Below are positions 38,185 to 47,724 of a DNA stretch of 64,000 bases, one piece after another. The translations under genes were made by a program, and so were the position numbers. The notes under the pieces are model-generated. The model ran no database searches. It had not been told where the DNA came from and saw nothing but the letters and a program-made list of their open reading frames with translations. The number at the start of each line of letters is the position of its first letter. Position 1 is the stretch's first letter. The DNA comes from an uncultured Clostridia bacterium (GTDB lineage: Bacteria > Bacillota > Clostridia > Christensenellales > DTU072), in the NCBI GenBank assembly GCA_944363505.1, contig CALVUD010000001.1:273633-337632 (forward strand). The letters run 5' to 3'.

Positions 38185-39015
38185 TTATATATTTTCTCTG
38201 GCGTAATAGTACAGATATTGTTGGGCGTAGCCCGCCAAGTCTCCGTAATATTCCGACATTTTATCCGCTATGTATACCGCGCTGCGTCCCTCATCCGAAA
38301 AGATCCGTCTGTAGACTTTTTCTATCCAGGTATCCACGGGAAATACTTCGCTGCGGTGATACCCGAAAAGCAGTATGCAATCGGCGACCTTTCTGCCGAC
38401 TCCCGAAAGGCTCATCAGCCTTTTTCGTGCCTCGGCAAGCGGCAGAGCGTCAAGTTCCGGATCGAAGCCCGAATTCAACGCGTCCACCGTTCTGACCAGA
38501 TAATCCGCCCTGTAACCCGCGCCGAGCGCCGCATAGAAATCCCTGTCCAGCCCCTTCAGCGCCCCGATGTCGGGGAATGCGTATCCGCCGTCGGCGAGCC
38601 TTTCGCCGCGCGCCGCGCACAGCCTTTCGATAATACCTTTTATGCGCGGAATATTGTTGTTCGCCGAGATGATAAAACTGATTATCATCTCCCGCGGATC
38701 CTGGTTCAAAATACGGACTCCGCCGCCGTATCCGATCGCTTCCGTCATCAAGGGGTATCCCGAAAGCCTGCGTTTGATATCCCCGTAATCACGCTCCAAA
38801 TCGAAATATCGGACAAAGTAATCCGTATCGGTCGAGTCTATTGTAACATAGCCGTTAGCATAAATCAAGCTACAAAATGATTTTTTCGAAAATATTTTGT
38901 AGCCTGAAATCGAGTTTAGGTACCTGAAAACCTGCCCACATTCCAAAATGTGTTTCGGGGAGAATTCCGAGGTATCGCTTATTAAGATTTTGCCGCAGGA
39001 AATTTCGTACTTCAT
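38185..39015 (-). CDS. ogg: 8-oxoguanine DNA glycosylase/AP lyase (OGG1-like)
   Basis: 276 residues with an OGG N-terminal domain (ECGQVFRY) and a HhH-GPD core. The catalytic Lys209 is in LSGVGRKVADCILLFG and Asp228 in FPVDTW, both needed for a bifunctional glycosylase. It excises 8-oxoguanine. A 3-methyladenine-like activity cannot be excluded, but the Lys argues for the OGG class. Confidence 0.88.
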   Translation of the reverse strand: MKYEISCGKILISDTSEFSPKHILECGQVFRYLNSISGYKIFSKKSFCSLIYANGYVTIDSTDTDYFVRYFDLERDYGDIKRRLSGYPLMTEAIGYGGGVRILNQDPREMIISFIISANNNIPRIKGIIERLCAARGERLADGGYAFPDIGALKGLDRDFYAALGAGYRADYLVRTVDALNSGFDPELDALPLAEARKRLMSLSGVGRKVADCILLFGYHRSEVFPVDTWIEKVYRRIFSDEGRSAVYIADKMSEYYGDLAGYAQQYLYYYARENI

Positions 39016-39033
39016 GCGGGATAAAAAGAAGCC

Positions 39034-39312
39034 TTAAGCCTCTTTCTGATAAACGCTGACTTTCTTGTCGTAACGCCCTTTGCGCTCGAAGCGGACCACT
39101 CCGTCGATGAGAGCGAAAAGCGTGTCGTCCTTGCCGATGCCTACGTTGGTGCCGGGATGGAACTTGGTTCCGCGTTGTCTGACGAGGATATTGCCCGCCA
39201 GCACGAACTGACCGTCCGATCTCTTCGGTCCCAGACGTTGCGCGTGGCTGTCGCGTCCGTTCTTGGAGCTGCCCGAACCTTTTTTATGGGCGAATAATTG
39301 AAGATTTATCAT
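39034..39312 (-). CDS. rpmA: 50S ribosomal protein L27 with cleavable N-terminus
   Basis: 92 residues. The extension MINLQLFA precedes the mature start [14 protein letters not shown], which lies at the peptidyl-transferase centre. In Firmicutes this extension is removed by Prp, encoded just upstream with a 4-base overlap. The conserved order rplU-prp-rpmA is kept. Confidence 0.96.
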   Translation of the reverse strand: MINLQLFAHKKGSGSSKNGRDSHAQRLGPKRSDGQFVLAGNILVRQRGTKFHPGTNVGIGKDDTLFALIDGVVRFERKGRYDKKVSVYQKEA

Positions 39313-39623
39313 TTCGTCTGATCCTCCGTTTTAAGGTAGCGAGGGTATTGATTTGCGATGTCTTTCAGTGCAAGCGCCATCGTTTCGAGTATGGCGTCGG
39401 TGGACTGATTGTATTCGCCGATTGAAAATTCTTTGTACCCGTCGCGCGTGGTGTCCTTCACCCGTATTCCCGCAACCTCTCTGAGTCCGTTTGCCGCCGC
39501 TTCCGTCAGCGCGCTGACCGCGGCGCATACTATGTCGGAACCGCTTTCGGCGTATCCCGTATGCCCTTCGGCTTTTACTCGGACTATGTGTCCCCGGGAA
39601 CGGGTGATCGTTATTAAAGTCAT
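39309..39623 (-). CDS. prp: Ribosomal-processing cysteine protease Prp
   Basis: 104 residues with His21 (EGHTGY) and Cys33 ([10 protein letters not shown]), the catalytic pair of Prp. It trims the N-terminal extension of L27, whose MINLQLFA sequence is present in the next gene. The gene lies three bases from rplU. Confidence 0.93.
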   Translation of the reverse strand: MTLITITRSRGHIVRVKAEGHTGYAESGSDIVCAAVSALTEAAANGLREVAGIRVKDTTRDGYKEFSIGEYNQSTDAILETMALALKDIANQYPRYLKTEDQTK

Positions 39624-39626
39624 AAA

Positions 39627-39932
39627 CTAAGCGTTGATCGCGAGTATTTTAAGCTCGGTGTACGGTTGTCTGTGACCTTGTCTTTTACGAACGTTTTTCT
39701 TGGCTTTGTAGGTGAAAATATTGATTTTCTTGCCTTTGCCGTGAGCGGTTACCTCGGCGCTGACGCTTGCTCCGTCAACAGCCTTGCCCGCTTTCACCTC
39801 GTCGTCCGTCATGAGCGCGAGTACGTCCAGCGTTATCTTGGAGCCGACCTCGGCTTTCAAAAGCTCGACCTTGACGGTGTCGCCTTCGCTGACCTTGTAC
39901 TGCTTTCCGCCCGTAGCGATGATTGCGTACAT
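39627..39932 (-). CDS. rplU: 50S ribosomal protein L21
   Basis: 101 residues. The start [18 protein letters not shown] and the end [14 protein letters not shown] are characteristic of L21. It is the first gene of rplU-prp-rpmA, with a leader of about 80 bases that can form nested helices and may autoregulate the operon. Confidence 0.96.
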   Translation of the reverse strand: MYAIIATGGKQYKVSEGDTVKVELLKAEVGSKITLDVLALMTDDEVKAGKAVDGASVSAEVTAHGKGKKINIFTYKAKKNVRKRQGHRQPYTELKILAINA

Positions 39933-39949
39933 ATCCGTTTCTACCTCCC

Positions 39950-40010
39950 TTCAGGAACTCGCCGTCGAGGCGTCGCAGAGCGCACTTAAAAAGCCTCTTC
40001 CGAGCGGCAT
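39950..40010 (-). ncRNA. Structured rplU leader (candidate L21 leader)
   Basis: In the minus-strand transcript GCCG (40005-40008) pairs with CGGC (39961-39964), and inside it GAGGC (39993-39997) pairs with GCCTC (39967-39971), giving a nested stem upstream of the rplU ribosome binding site. Position fits the known L21 leader of Firmicutes, but the match to that family was not tested. Confidence 0.45.
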
Positions 40011-40017
40011 TATCTAC

Positions 40018-40044
40018 ATTATCATATGTAAGTATAAATTGCAA
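40018..40044 (-). promoter_or_regulatory. Candidate promoter of rplU-prp-rpmA
   Basis: TTGCAA (40039-40044) and GATAAT (40018-40023) on the minus strand, with a short 15-base spacer. An alternative TAATGT at 17 bases is weaker. The position, just upstream of a structured leader, is right. Confidence 0.45.
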
Positions 40045-40071
40045 GCGAAAATCACAAATTTCGCTTCGAAT

Positions 40072-42276
40072 TTATATTTTTTCCGCTATAAAGTCTTTGC
40101 CGGACACACTGACGCGGTGCTTGCCCGCCGCAAGGTTGAATCTCAGCACGCGCCCGGCAGCTTTTTCCGAAGTAAATACCGGATACGACAACGTAAGCGT
40201 CAGCGATTTAGGCGAAGTTATATAAAAGTCCATTCCGTTTTTACGCTCCGCGAATCTTCTGACTTTCACGCCTCCGCCCACTGCCTCGAATACCTTTTTG
40301 CCGTTTACAATAAGCGTCGCCGAGTCGGGAGTTACGCTCACCGACAACGTGCGTCCGAACATTTTAATACCGGATACCGAGTGTCTGCCGCCCGAGAGAA
40401 CGCCGAAACTTATCGCGGGTCTGAGATCTGTTCCGAAATACTCGGCGTCCAAAACTCCCGATGCGCCGGCAAGCCCGATCAGGGTTCCGGAAAGCGAACC
40501 ACGGTTACCCGAACTGTCGAGTTTATAGTTGGGCAATAATCTGTCCGGAATTGAAGCGTAGCGCGAAAAATATTCCTTGTTCAATTCTGCGAGACGTCCG
40601 GAAAGCATTTCCGCGCACTTTTCCGCGCCCTGTCTGACCAGTCCCGAATATATCATGTAATCGAGATAAGGAACGGCGCTGCCGGTATAACCCGAGTACG
40701 GCGCGATATACGTCAGTTTGTCGAAAACGGCTTTCCCGTAAGCGGGATGATCCGCGGAAAGCGTAGGCACGGGCGCACGGGTGAAAAACTTTTTTTCGTC
40801 CGTGAGGTTTGTCAAAAGCGCGTCCAGAACGTCGTTGGAGTTCACCGCCGAGGTTATCAGCGGTAAGAACGAGGTGGCTCCGTAAACGCCCGTAAAACCG
40901 CCCGAAACGTATCTGTCCATATATAACCCGAGACGACCGTCATAGAAACAATCGTTAAACGCAACGGTATACGCGGCGATTTTTTCCGTCAATCCGTTAT
41001 AATCTCTTTCGTACCCCAGCGCTTTCGCCGCCATCGCTTTTATTTCCAGAGCAAGCAGCTTGTATGTGGAAAACTCCAGGGCGTAAACGGGTTCCGCGCC
41101 CAATTCTTTCAGCGGCGATCCCGTCAGTTTATACGCTATTTCCCGTCTGTCCGCGCCGGAAACGACAAGTTTTAAGTCGTCTCCGAAAACGCTTCCGATT
41201 TTCGGATACGCTTTTTCCAGCATGCTCTTATCCCTGGACAAAACGTATGTCGTCCATACCGCAAGCGCGCCCAATACGGGTTCCGACGCTAATTTTACGG
41301 CGGATTCCGCGTCGGGAGTACCCGCCTTTGCCGCGGCGATGACTCCCGCCGCCGCCAAAGTAGGCTCGTCCGTCAGATTCACGTCCGCAAACGCGCGGCT
41401 TTCCTTGAATTTCACCGACATTGACAGTCTGTCGTACACGCGATGCGAATAAACCAAACTGGTAACGTCGGCGATCTGAGCCGCAAGCTCCCCCGTGCCC
41501 GCGGGTTTTGACGCCGAATACTCGAGTTCGGCGTTGCCCACGCCGCGGTTAAGCTCCTCTTCGGAAGGAATTTCTTTTACCGATTGTTCGTCGCCGACCC
41601 GCATAAACGCAATCAGGCGCGAATTTTCGGTATTCAGCTCGACCTCGTAACAGGCGCGGTCGCTTTTCAAATCGTAACTGCCGTTCAGCGCACTGCCGAA
41701 AATCGTTGCGGAAGCGTATTCCTCTCTCCCGTCGGCAGCGAATTCCACCTCGGAACGCGAAGTATGTACCACAAAGTTTTCCTCGACCTTACATTCGCCC
41801 TTTATCACGGCGTGCTCCGGAGCCGAAGCGAACAGAGTGTTCATCTGAAGCTTCATGTCCTTCGCTCCGCCCGTAAGTGCGGTAAACTCTATCCTGACCC
41901 TGACCTTTTCGAGCGCGGAAAGACTAAGCACGACCGAGGAACGGTCGTACTTGACAAAAGAAACCGCAGTCGACGCCGCCATGACGTACCTGAAGCGGCC
42001 GCCGGCGTCGCAGGCTGTATAATCCCACGACATAAAGTCCTCGGAATCCAGCCATCTGCCGTTTTTGAAAACGCAATACTTTATCAGCCATACGGTGCCG
42101 AGACTTCCCGCGATCACTGCCCCGTTAGGTATCTCGGGTACCGAACCTACCGCGGTTATCGGACGCTGCGGATAACAATCCGCACCGACTTTTCCTCCCG
42201 TCGAGGACTCCTCCGAAAAGTTTTTTACGAACGGAGGTCTGGACGCGATACCGTATTCTCTGTTGATGTATTTCAT
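40072..42276 (-). CDS. Glycosidase-like protein with an (alpha/alpha)6-type catalytic-domain remnant
   Basis: 734 residues, cytoplasmic by absence of a signal peptide. The N-terminal 250 residues look like a beta-sandwich domain. From about 270 the sequence resembles GH63/MGH1-like six-hairpin glycosidases: SEPVLGALAVWTTYVLSRDKSMLEKAYPKIG and VPTLSADHPAYGK. Where these enzymes normally have YWRGPVW, this one reads APYSGYTGSAVPYL, and the usual WDS acid region is not obvious, so activity is uncertain. It overlaps a ROK kinase and follows manA in an apparent operon, suggesting a role in a sugar pathway. It may be a divergent hydrolase or a sugar-binding regulator. Confidence 0.6.
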   Translation of the reverse strand: MKYINREYGIASRPPFVKNFSEESSTGGKVGADCYPQRPITAVGSVPEIPNGAVIAGSLGTVWLIKYCVFKNGRWLDSEDFMSWDYTACDAGGRFRYVMAASTAVSFVKYDRSSVVLSLSALEKVRVRIEFTALTGGAKDMKLQMNTLFASAPEHAVIKGECKVEENFVVHTSRSEVEFAADGREEYASATIFGSALNGSYDLKSDRACYEVELNTENSRLIAFMRVGDEQSVKEIPSEEELNRGVGNAELEYSASKPAGTGELAAQIADVTSLVYSHRVYDRLSMSVKFKESRAFADVNLTDEPTLAAAGVIAAAKAGTPDAESAVKLASEPVLGALAVWTTYVLSRDKSMLEKAYPKIGSVFGDDLKLVVSGADRREIAYKLTGSPLKELGAEPVYALEFSTYKLLALEIKAMAAKALGYERDYNGLTEKIAAYTVAFNDCFYDGRLGLYMDRYVSGGFTGVYGATSFLPLITSAVNSNDVLDALLTNLTDEKKFFTRAPVPTLSADHPAYGKAVFDKLTYIAPYSGYTGSAVPYLDYMIYSGLVRQGAEKCAEMLSGRLAELNKEYFSRYASIPDRLLPNYKLDSSGNRGSLSGTLIGLAGASGVLDAEYFGTDLRPAISFGVLSGGRHSVSGIKMFGRTLSVSVTPDSATLIVNGKKVFEAVGGGVKVRRFAERKNGMDFYITSPKSLTLTLSYPVFTSEKAAGRVLRFNLAAGKHRVSVSGKDFIAEKI

Positions 42277-43223
42277 GATTTCATTGCCAGCGCCGCCGCG
42301 CCGTAGATGCCCGCGTCGTTTCCCAAAACGGCTTTACGAACGTAAACCTTGGGGTTTCGGTGCCCGCCGAAGCTGTATCGGTTGACTCTTCTCTGAATTT
42401 TTGACATCAGCCAGTCGCCCTCGTTGGATATTCCGCCGCCTATCAGGACGTAATCGGGACGGAAAAGGTTGACCATGCTTATTATGCCCTCGGACACATA
42501 TTTTATATAATTGTCGACAACGCGCTTTGCCGCCTTGTCGCCGCGGCGCATCGCGTTGAACGCAGTCAAGCCGCTGATCTTTCCCTCTTTTTCGGCCTCT
42601 TCGTGCATCAGGCTGTCGGGATTTAAAGCCATCGCCCTTTCCGTCTGGCGCATCAGCGCGGTCGCGGAAGCGTATGCTTCCCAGCAGCCGCGTTTGCCGC
42701 AGCTGCACATTTCTCCTCCGATCTTCAAGGCGATGTGTCCGCCCTCGGCGCCAGCGCCCATTTTACCTTCGAGCAGAACGCCCTGGGTGATGATTCCCGT
42801 ACCGACGCCTGTGCCGAGCGTAACGAACACTACGTCCTCCGAGCCTTTTCCCGAGCCGAACTTTGCCTCGCCCAACGCCGCCGCGTTTGCGTCGTTATTG
42901 ATGTACACGGGAAGATCGACGTGCTTACGGAACTCGTTTACAACGGGGACTTTTTCGAAGTTGATGTTGTTGGAATAGGTTATAACCCCCGTCTTTGAAT
43001 TTATCGTGCCGGGAATACCCATACCGACGCCGCCGACTTCCGAAATTGAAACTCCCGCCGCCGACATAACTTTTAAAGTGAGAGCCGCCATGTCCGCGAC
43101 AATTTCGGAATAATGCCTGTCGGGAAGCGTCGCCACCGAATCTTTTACCAGCAGCCTGCCGTTTGCGTCCACGACGCCGGCTTTAATGCTCATACCGCCT
43201 ACGTCTATGCCTATGTAATACAT
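42273..43223 (-). CDS. ROK-family sugar kinase (glucokinase-like)
   Basis: 316 residues. YIGIDVGGMSIKAGVVD binds the phosphates, Asp111 in INNDANAAALGE is the catalytic base, and the ROK zinc site has His163 and Cys173/175/180 (CSCGKRGC). Glucokinase is the best guess, but fructokinase, mannokinase or N-acetylmannosamine kinase are possible, and a neighbouring mannose-6-phosphate isomerase would fit a mannose or fructose role. It lacks the N-terminal DNA-binding domain of ROK repressors. Confidence 0.88.
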   Translation of the reverse strand: MYYIGIDVGGMSIKAGVVDANGRLLVKDSVATLPDRHYSEIVADMAALTLKVMSAAGVSISEVGGVGMGIPGTINSKTGVITYSNNINFEKVPVVNEFRKHVDLPVYINNDANAAALGEAKFGSGKGSEDVVFVTLGTGVGTGIITQGVLLEGKMGAGAEGGHIALKIGGEMCSCGKRGCWEAYASATALMRQTERAMALNPDSLMHEEAEKEGKISGLTAFNAMRRGDKAAKRVVDNYIKYVSEGIISMVNLFRPDYVLIGGGISNEGDWLMSKIQRRVNRYSFGGHRNPKVYVRKAVLGNDAGIYGAAALAMKS

Positions 43224-43233
43224 CTCTCCTCCG

Positions 43234-44181
43234 TTAAAGCGTGGTTACTATGATAAGCGCGTTTTCGGCGCGCAGTTTATACATCTGACACGCGGGCAGA
43301 AAATAGCTTTCGCCCTTTTTAAAGGAAACTCCTCCTTCTATTTCGCCGTTCCCCTCGGCAACGGTAAAGGTCATGAACGAATCGGGCGAATACATCAGAT
43401 ATTCTCCGCGTATGCGGACTTCCTTTACGTTGAAATAATCCGTTTTTACCAGTTTTCTGACCGTAGCGTCGCCGACAAGTTTGACCGCGGCTTCGTTAAC
43501 GGTGCGAGCGGGAGAAAAATCCATCACTTCCAACGCTTTTTCCAGGTGAAGTTCGCGCGGTTTACCGTCTTTCCCTATTCTGTCGTAGTCGTAAACTCTG
43601 TAGGTCAGATTCGAATTTTCCTGCACTTCGTATACGGTAACGCCCCTGCAAAGCGCGTGTACCGTGCCCGCAGGTACGCAGAAAAAATCGCCCTTTTGAA
43701 CGTACACTTTATTCAAAAGCGTCGTTATCGCGTTTTCGGAAACGGCTTTTTTGACCTCGTCGGCGCACACTTCCCGGTTGAAGCCGTAATAGATATAAGC
43801 GTCTTCCTCGGCGTCGAGCACATACCACATCTCGGTTTTGCCGTACTCGCCCTCGTTCTTCAACGCGTATTCGTCGGACGGATGGACCTGTACCGACAGA
43901 TCCCCCGACGCGTCCAACAATTTGATGAGCACGGGAAAAACCTTGAATTTTTTTACTTTTTCACCGAAAAACTCGGGATATTTTTCCAAAAGCTTCGAAA
44001 GAGTATAGCCTTTGAATCGGACGTCGTCGATTTCGGATTCGCTGCCGGGATACGTCGAAAGCTCCCAACATTCCGCCACGGTTTCGGTATCTGCGGTTTT
44101 TCCCCATTCCGTTTTCAGTTTGGTGCCGCCCCAGATATAATCCTTGGTGGCGGGTTTAAGCTTTAACGCGCCTGCCTGCAT
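43234..44181 (-). CDS. manA: Mannose-6-phosphate isomerase, class I
   Basis: 315 residues. The start LKPATKDYIWGGTKLKTEWGK, the zinc ligands in VQVHPSDEYAL (Gln and His), KTEMWYVLD (Glu) and CVPAGTVHALC (His) match short Firmicutes-type enzymes. It interconverts mannose-6-phosphate and fructose-6-phosphate. The kinase gene follows after ten bases, consistent with phosphorylation of a hexose followed by isomerisation. Confidence 0.92.
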   Translation of the reverse strand: MQAGALKLKPATKDYIWGGTKLKTEWGKTADTETVAECWELSTYPGSESEIDDVRFKGYTLSKLLEKYPEFFGEKVKKFKVFPVLIKLLDASGDLSVQVHPSDEYALKNEGEYGKTEMWYVLDAEEDAYIYYGFNREVCADEVKKAVSENAITTLLNKVYVQKGDFFCVPAGTVHALCRGVTVYEVQENSNLTYRVYDYDRIGKDGKPRELHLEKALEVMDFSPARTVNEAAVKLVGDATVRKLVKTDYFNVKEVRIRGEYLMYSPDSFMTFTVAEGNGEIEGGVSFKKGESYFLPACQMYKLRAENALIIVTTL

Positions 44182-44182
44182 T

Positions 44183-45658
44183 TCAGTTCACTTCCTTTCT
44201 CGTCCACTCAAAATATCCGTCCGCGGAAGAAACGCTTTCCTTTTCGAAAAACGCCGTAACGTAAGGATGCGCGTCCTTTTCGTCGTAATCCTTTATCGGA
44301 TCGCCCGCGTCGTCCGAAAACGCCGTTTCGCCGACGAAAACCTTGTCGGCGTGCTCCAGAAGATGTCCGACGGAAGTGGACATTTTAGCCTCGGTTATAA
44401 CGGCGGGCGAATTGAGGTATACCGTTTTCAGCGACGTGCAACCGCTGAAAGCCGTTCCCGCTATGCGGCTGACGCCTTTCGGTACGGCAAAAGAACTCAG
44501 CTTGACGGCGTCGCGGAAAGCTCCGTCGGGGATCTCCGTAACAGCGTCGTTTAAAACGAAAGACACGAGGTTTTCTGCGCCCTCGAATGCGGAAACGCCG
44601 ATCCTCTCGACGTCGGCGGGCAATTTGACCTCGGTCAGAGCCGAGCTGAACGCGAACGCGTAATCGCCTATCGCTTTCACGCCCTCGGGTACGGCGTCGG
44701 TGCCTTTTAAAAGAGTCAGCGTTTCGCGCTCCACGAGAGCGTTATCCTCGGAATAATACGCCGGATTCAATTTATCGACGGTAACGGTAATCAGATTTTT
44801 GCACGCGGCGAAAGCCTTGTAGCCTATATGCGTTACCGAAGCGGGGATCCTGATCTCCACTATTATTTCGTCGCCGTAAAAAGCGCCGTCCGCCACGGCG
44901 GTCGTACCCTCGTCGAAAAGCAAAGTGAGTTTGGTAACCTCGGGAACGTGCTTATATCCGCATGCTACGGTGCCGATATACACGACGCCCGGGTCGGCGT
45001 TTATAAACCATGCGGTATCCGCCATCGCGTTCTCGCCCACATATCTGATTGCGGCCGGAAAATCTATTTCGCAGAGCGACCCCGCGCCCGCAAAACACTC
45101 TGCGCCGAGCGAAGTTACGCCGTCCGGTATACTGATTCCGTTAAGGGATTCGCAGCAGTAAAACGCCTTGTCGCCTATTTCGTTCAGCGCCGAGCCGGGT
45201 GCGAAGCTGACGCTTGCCAAGTCGTAACAAAGCGAAAAAGCCCTGTCGCCGACAGTTCTCACGTTAGCGCCGATGACAACTTCGGTTATCCTGCTTAAAC
45301 GGAAAGCGCCCGCGCCTATAGCGGTAACCGGTTTGGAATTAAACGTCTCGGGGATCTCTATTGCTGACGTAGACGAACTCGTCAAGCCCGAAACCGAATA
45401 TGACGACGAGTCCTTATTCAGACTGTAGAGCAGCACGCCGTCGGAATTGGGCGCCTCCTCGAAGTCGGTTTCCCCGCTTCCGTCGCCGTCCGAAATATCC
45501 GGATTGTTTATTATCCCGCCCGTACCGTCGTCGCCGACAGGGCCTGAAGTGTCGGGATTATCAGGTTTTTGGGTTCCAGAATCGTCGTTACAAGCAACCG
45601 TAAAGCATAATACGGCGACAATAAGCGACAATACGAAAATGAATTTTAAGCGGCGCAT
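44183..45658 (-). CDS. BspA-like leucine-rich-repeat surface lipoprotein
   Basis: 491 residues. A signal peptide ends in a lipobox, FTVAC (Cys23). An Asp/Gly/Pro-rich linker follows (about 25-70). Residues about 85-455 hold many LRR_5 repeats with the signature AIGDKAFYCCESL or IGAGAFRLSRITEV, typical of BspA-like proteins in gut Firmicutes and Bacteroidetes. The protein is probably anchored on the outer face and binds host or polymer ligands, which is an inference. It starts only one base after atpD in the V-ATPase run, which is unusual. Confidence 0.85.
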   Translation of the reverse strand: MRRLKFIFVLSLIVAVLCFTVACNDDSGTQKPDNPDTSGPVGDDGTGGIINNPDISDGDGSGETDFEEAPNSDGVLLYSLNKDSSSYSVSGLTSSSTSAIEIPETFNSKPVTAIGAGAFRLSRITEVVIGANVRTVGDRAFSLCYDLASVSFAPGSALNEIGDKAFYCCESLNGISIPDGVTSLGAECFAGAGSLCEIDFPAAIRYVGENAMADTAWFINADPGVVYIGTVACGYKHVPEVTKLTLLFDEGTTAVADGAFYGDEIIVEIRIPASVTHIGYKAFAACKNLITVTVDKLNPAYYSEDNALVERETLTLLKGTDAVPEGVKAIGDYAFAFSSALTEVKLPADVERIGVSAFEGAENLVSFVLNDAVTEIPDGAFRDAVKLSSFAVPKGVSRIAGTAFSGCTSLKTVYLNSPAVITEAKMSTSVGHLLEHADKVFVGETAFSDDAGDPIKDYDEKDAHPYVTAFFEKESVSSADGYFEWTRKEVN

Positions 45659-45659
45659 G

Positions 45660-46301
45660 TTACCTCCCGCCCGATTCCTTCTCCAACATAGACTTGACCT
45701 TCATCAAACGAATCGTATTCGCGCGTTCGTTCTCATCCAGTTTCATCGAAATATATTTTATCGTTTCTTCGTAGTCGGGTATCAGAACGTATTCGAGAGC
45801 GTTGACCCTGCGGCGCGTCTTTTCAATCTCGTCCGCGAGCATATTACAAGTCTTCTCGACCTCGGCAAGGCGTATAAGCTTTATAAGCACCTCTCCCAGG
45901 CTCTTCAACGAATCGTCCAGTTCCGACGACACGGCGGCGAAAGAATACGGATAAAGTTCTTTTTCGTCGCCTTCCTCTATTTCAATTTTCGGCACGTAAA
46001 CGCTCATGATATTGGTTTCGCCCGACTTCAGTTTTACCGTGCGCGCAGGTACCTCTACGGCTTCGGCTATGCTTTCGGGAGAGTTTGCCGCGGACGCGAG
46101 CATAAACGATTTCAATGCCGCGGTTACCTCTTTTTCCGTTTCGCGCCTCAACTTTCTGTTCAGCCTGACATACTCCATAAAGCGGCGCACTGTTTCGTCC
46201 GCCTTGTCCTTAAGCAGTTTATGACCGCGGACGGCGGTTTTCAACCGCGCTTTCAGCGCGCGCATTTCCATTCTGGTAGGGTTTACGTTCAGTCTGGTCA
46301 T
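45660..46301 (-). CDS. atpD: V-type ATPase subunit D
   Basis: 213 residues, mostly helical. The N-terminus LNVNPTRMEMRALKARL and the C-terminal VNALEYVLIPDYEETI are typical of subunit D, the central stalk of V/A-ATPases. It is the last ATPase gene in the order G-I-K-E-C-F-A-B-D. Confidence 0.94.
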   Translation of the reverse strand: MTRLNVNPTRMEMRALKARLKTAVRGHKLLKDKADETVRRFMEYVRLNRKLRRETEKEVTAALKSFMLASAANSPESIAEAVEVPARTVKLKSGETNIMSVYVPKIEIEEGDEKELYPYSFAAVSSELDDSLKSLGEVLIKLIRLAEVEKTCNMLADEIEKTRRRVNALEYVLIPDYEETIKYISMKLDENERANTIRLMKVKSMLEKESGGR

Positions 46302-46333
46302 AGTTTCCTTATGATTTCGGTATTTTATACCGT

Positions 46334-47722
46334 TTATTTACTTTCCTCGGAACTTTCACCGTAAAATTCGCCGATATACTCGTCGCGGATACGTTTAAGT
46401 TCCGACTTCGGCAACAGTCTCAGCAGCTCCCAGCCGAGGTTCAGCGTTTCGTCCACCGGACGGTTTGCGTCGAAACCCTGGGAAACGTATCTTTTTTCGA
46501 AAGCCTCCGCAAAGTCGGCGTATTTAAGGTCCATCGGCGAGAGAGCGGCTTCTCCGAGTATCGCCTCGAGTTCCTTGGCTTCCTTGCCCCTCGCATACGC
46601 CGCGAAGAGCTGGTTCATGGTATCGGCGTGATCCTTACGGGTCTTGCCGGCGCCTATACCCTTGTCCTTAAGTCTCGAAAGCGAAGGAAGAACGTCTATC
46701 GGCGGATTAATGCCTTTTTTGTAAAGTTCGCGCGAAAGGATGATCTGCCCTTCCGTAATATAACCCGTAAGGTCGGGGATCGGGTGAGTCTTGTCGTCCT
46801 CGGGCATCGTCAGAATGGGTATTTCGGTTATAGAACCTTTTTTACCGCGTATCCTGCCCGCCCTTTCGTAAATCGACGCAAGGTCGGTATAAAGATATCC
46901 GGGGTAGCCTCTGCGGCCCGGTACCTCTTTTCTGGCGGCGCTGACTTCGCGAAGCGCCTCGGCGTAGTTGGTTATGTCGGTCATTATTACCAAAACGTGC
47001 ATTCCGCGCTCGAAAGCTAAATACTCGGCAGCGGTCAGCGCCATTCTTGGGGTCGCGATACGCTCTATGGCGGGATCGTTGGCAAGGTTGACGAACATCA
47101 CCGTTCTGTCGATCGCGCCAGTCTTTTTAAAGTCGGTAATGAAATAATCGGCTTCCTCGAAAGTTATGCCTATCGCCGCGAAAACGACGGCGAATTCCTC
47201 GGAATCGTCCAAAACCTTGGCTTGTCTCGCTATCTGCGCCGCAAGATTGGCGTGCGGCAGTCCGGACATGCTGAACACGGGCAGCTTCTGTCCTCTGACC
47301 AGAGTGTTCAGACCGTCTATCGCGCTGACTCCCGTCTGAATAAATTCGTCGGGATAGTCGCGAGCTACCGGGTTTATAGCCTGTCCGTTGACGTTATACC
47401 GTTTGTCGGCGATGACAGATTCGCCGCCGTCCTTGGGTCTGCCCATGCCGTCGAACACGCGCCCTAACATGTCCAAAGAACATCCCAGTTCCATCGGCTT
47501 TCCCAAAAAACGCGCTTTAGCGGTCGCGATACGCATGCCGTGCGAGCCTTCGAACAGCTGTACCAACGCTTTGTCGCCGTTGACTTCCAGCACCTTGCCG
47601 CGGCGCAGGTCGTCGTTTTCGCCGGTAATTTCGACCAGTTCGTCGTATTTTACCCCCGATACGCCCTCGACCAGCATCAGCGGTCCGACAACTTCCTTGA
47701 TTGTTTTGTATTCTTTCAGCAT
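46334..47722 (-). CDS. atpB: V-type ATPase subunit B
   Basis: 462 residues. It resembles the catalytic subunit but lacks a Walker A lysine motif, as expected for the non-catalytic B subunit. It includes [16 protein letters not shown] at the start and a [19 protein letters not shown] segment near the C-terminal nucleotide region. It forms the A3B3 head with atpA, whose gene lies two bases upstream. Confidence 0.95.
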   Translation of the reverse strand: MLKEYKTIKEVVGPLMLVEGVSGVKYDELVEITGENDDLRRGKVLEVNGDKALVQLFEGSHGMRIATAKARFLGKPMELGCSLDMLGRVFDGMGRPKDGGESVIADKRYNVNGQAINPVARDYPDEFIQTGVSAIDGLNTLVRGQKLPVFSMSGLPHANLAAQIARQAKVLDDSEEFAVVFAAIGITFEEADYFITDFKKTGAIDRTVMFVNLANDPAIERIATPRMALTAAEYLAFERGMHVLVIMTDITNYAEALREVSAARKEVPGRRGYPGYLYTDLASIYERAGRIRGKKGSITEIPILTMPEDDKTHPIPDLTGYITEGQIILSRELYKKGINPPIDVLPSLSRLKDKGIGAGKTRKDHADTMNQLFAAYARGKEAKELEAILGEAALSPMDLKYADFAEAFEKRYVSQGFDANRPVDETLNLGWELLRLLPKSELKRIRDEYIGEFYGESSEESK

Positions 47723-47724
47723 AT

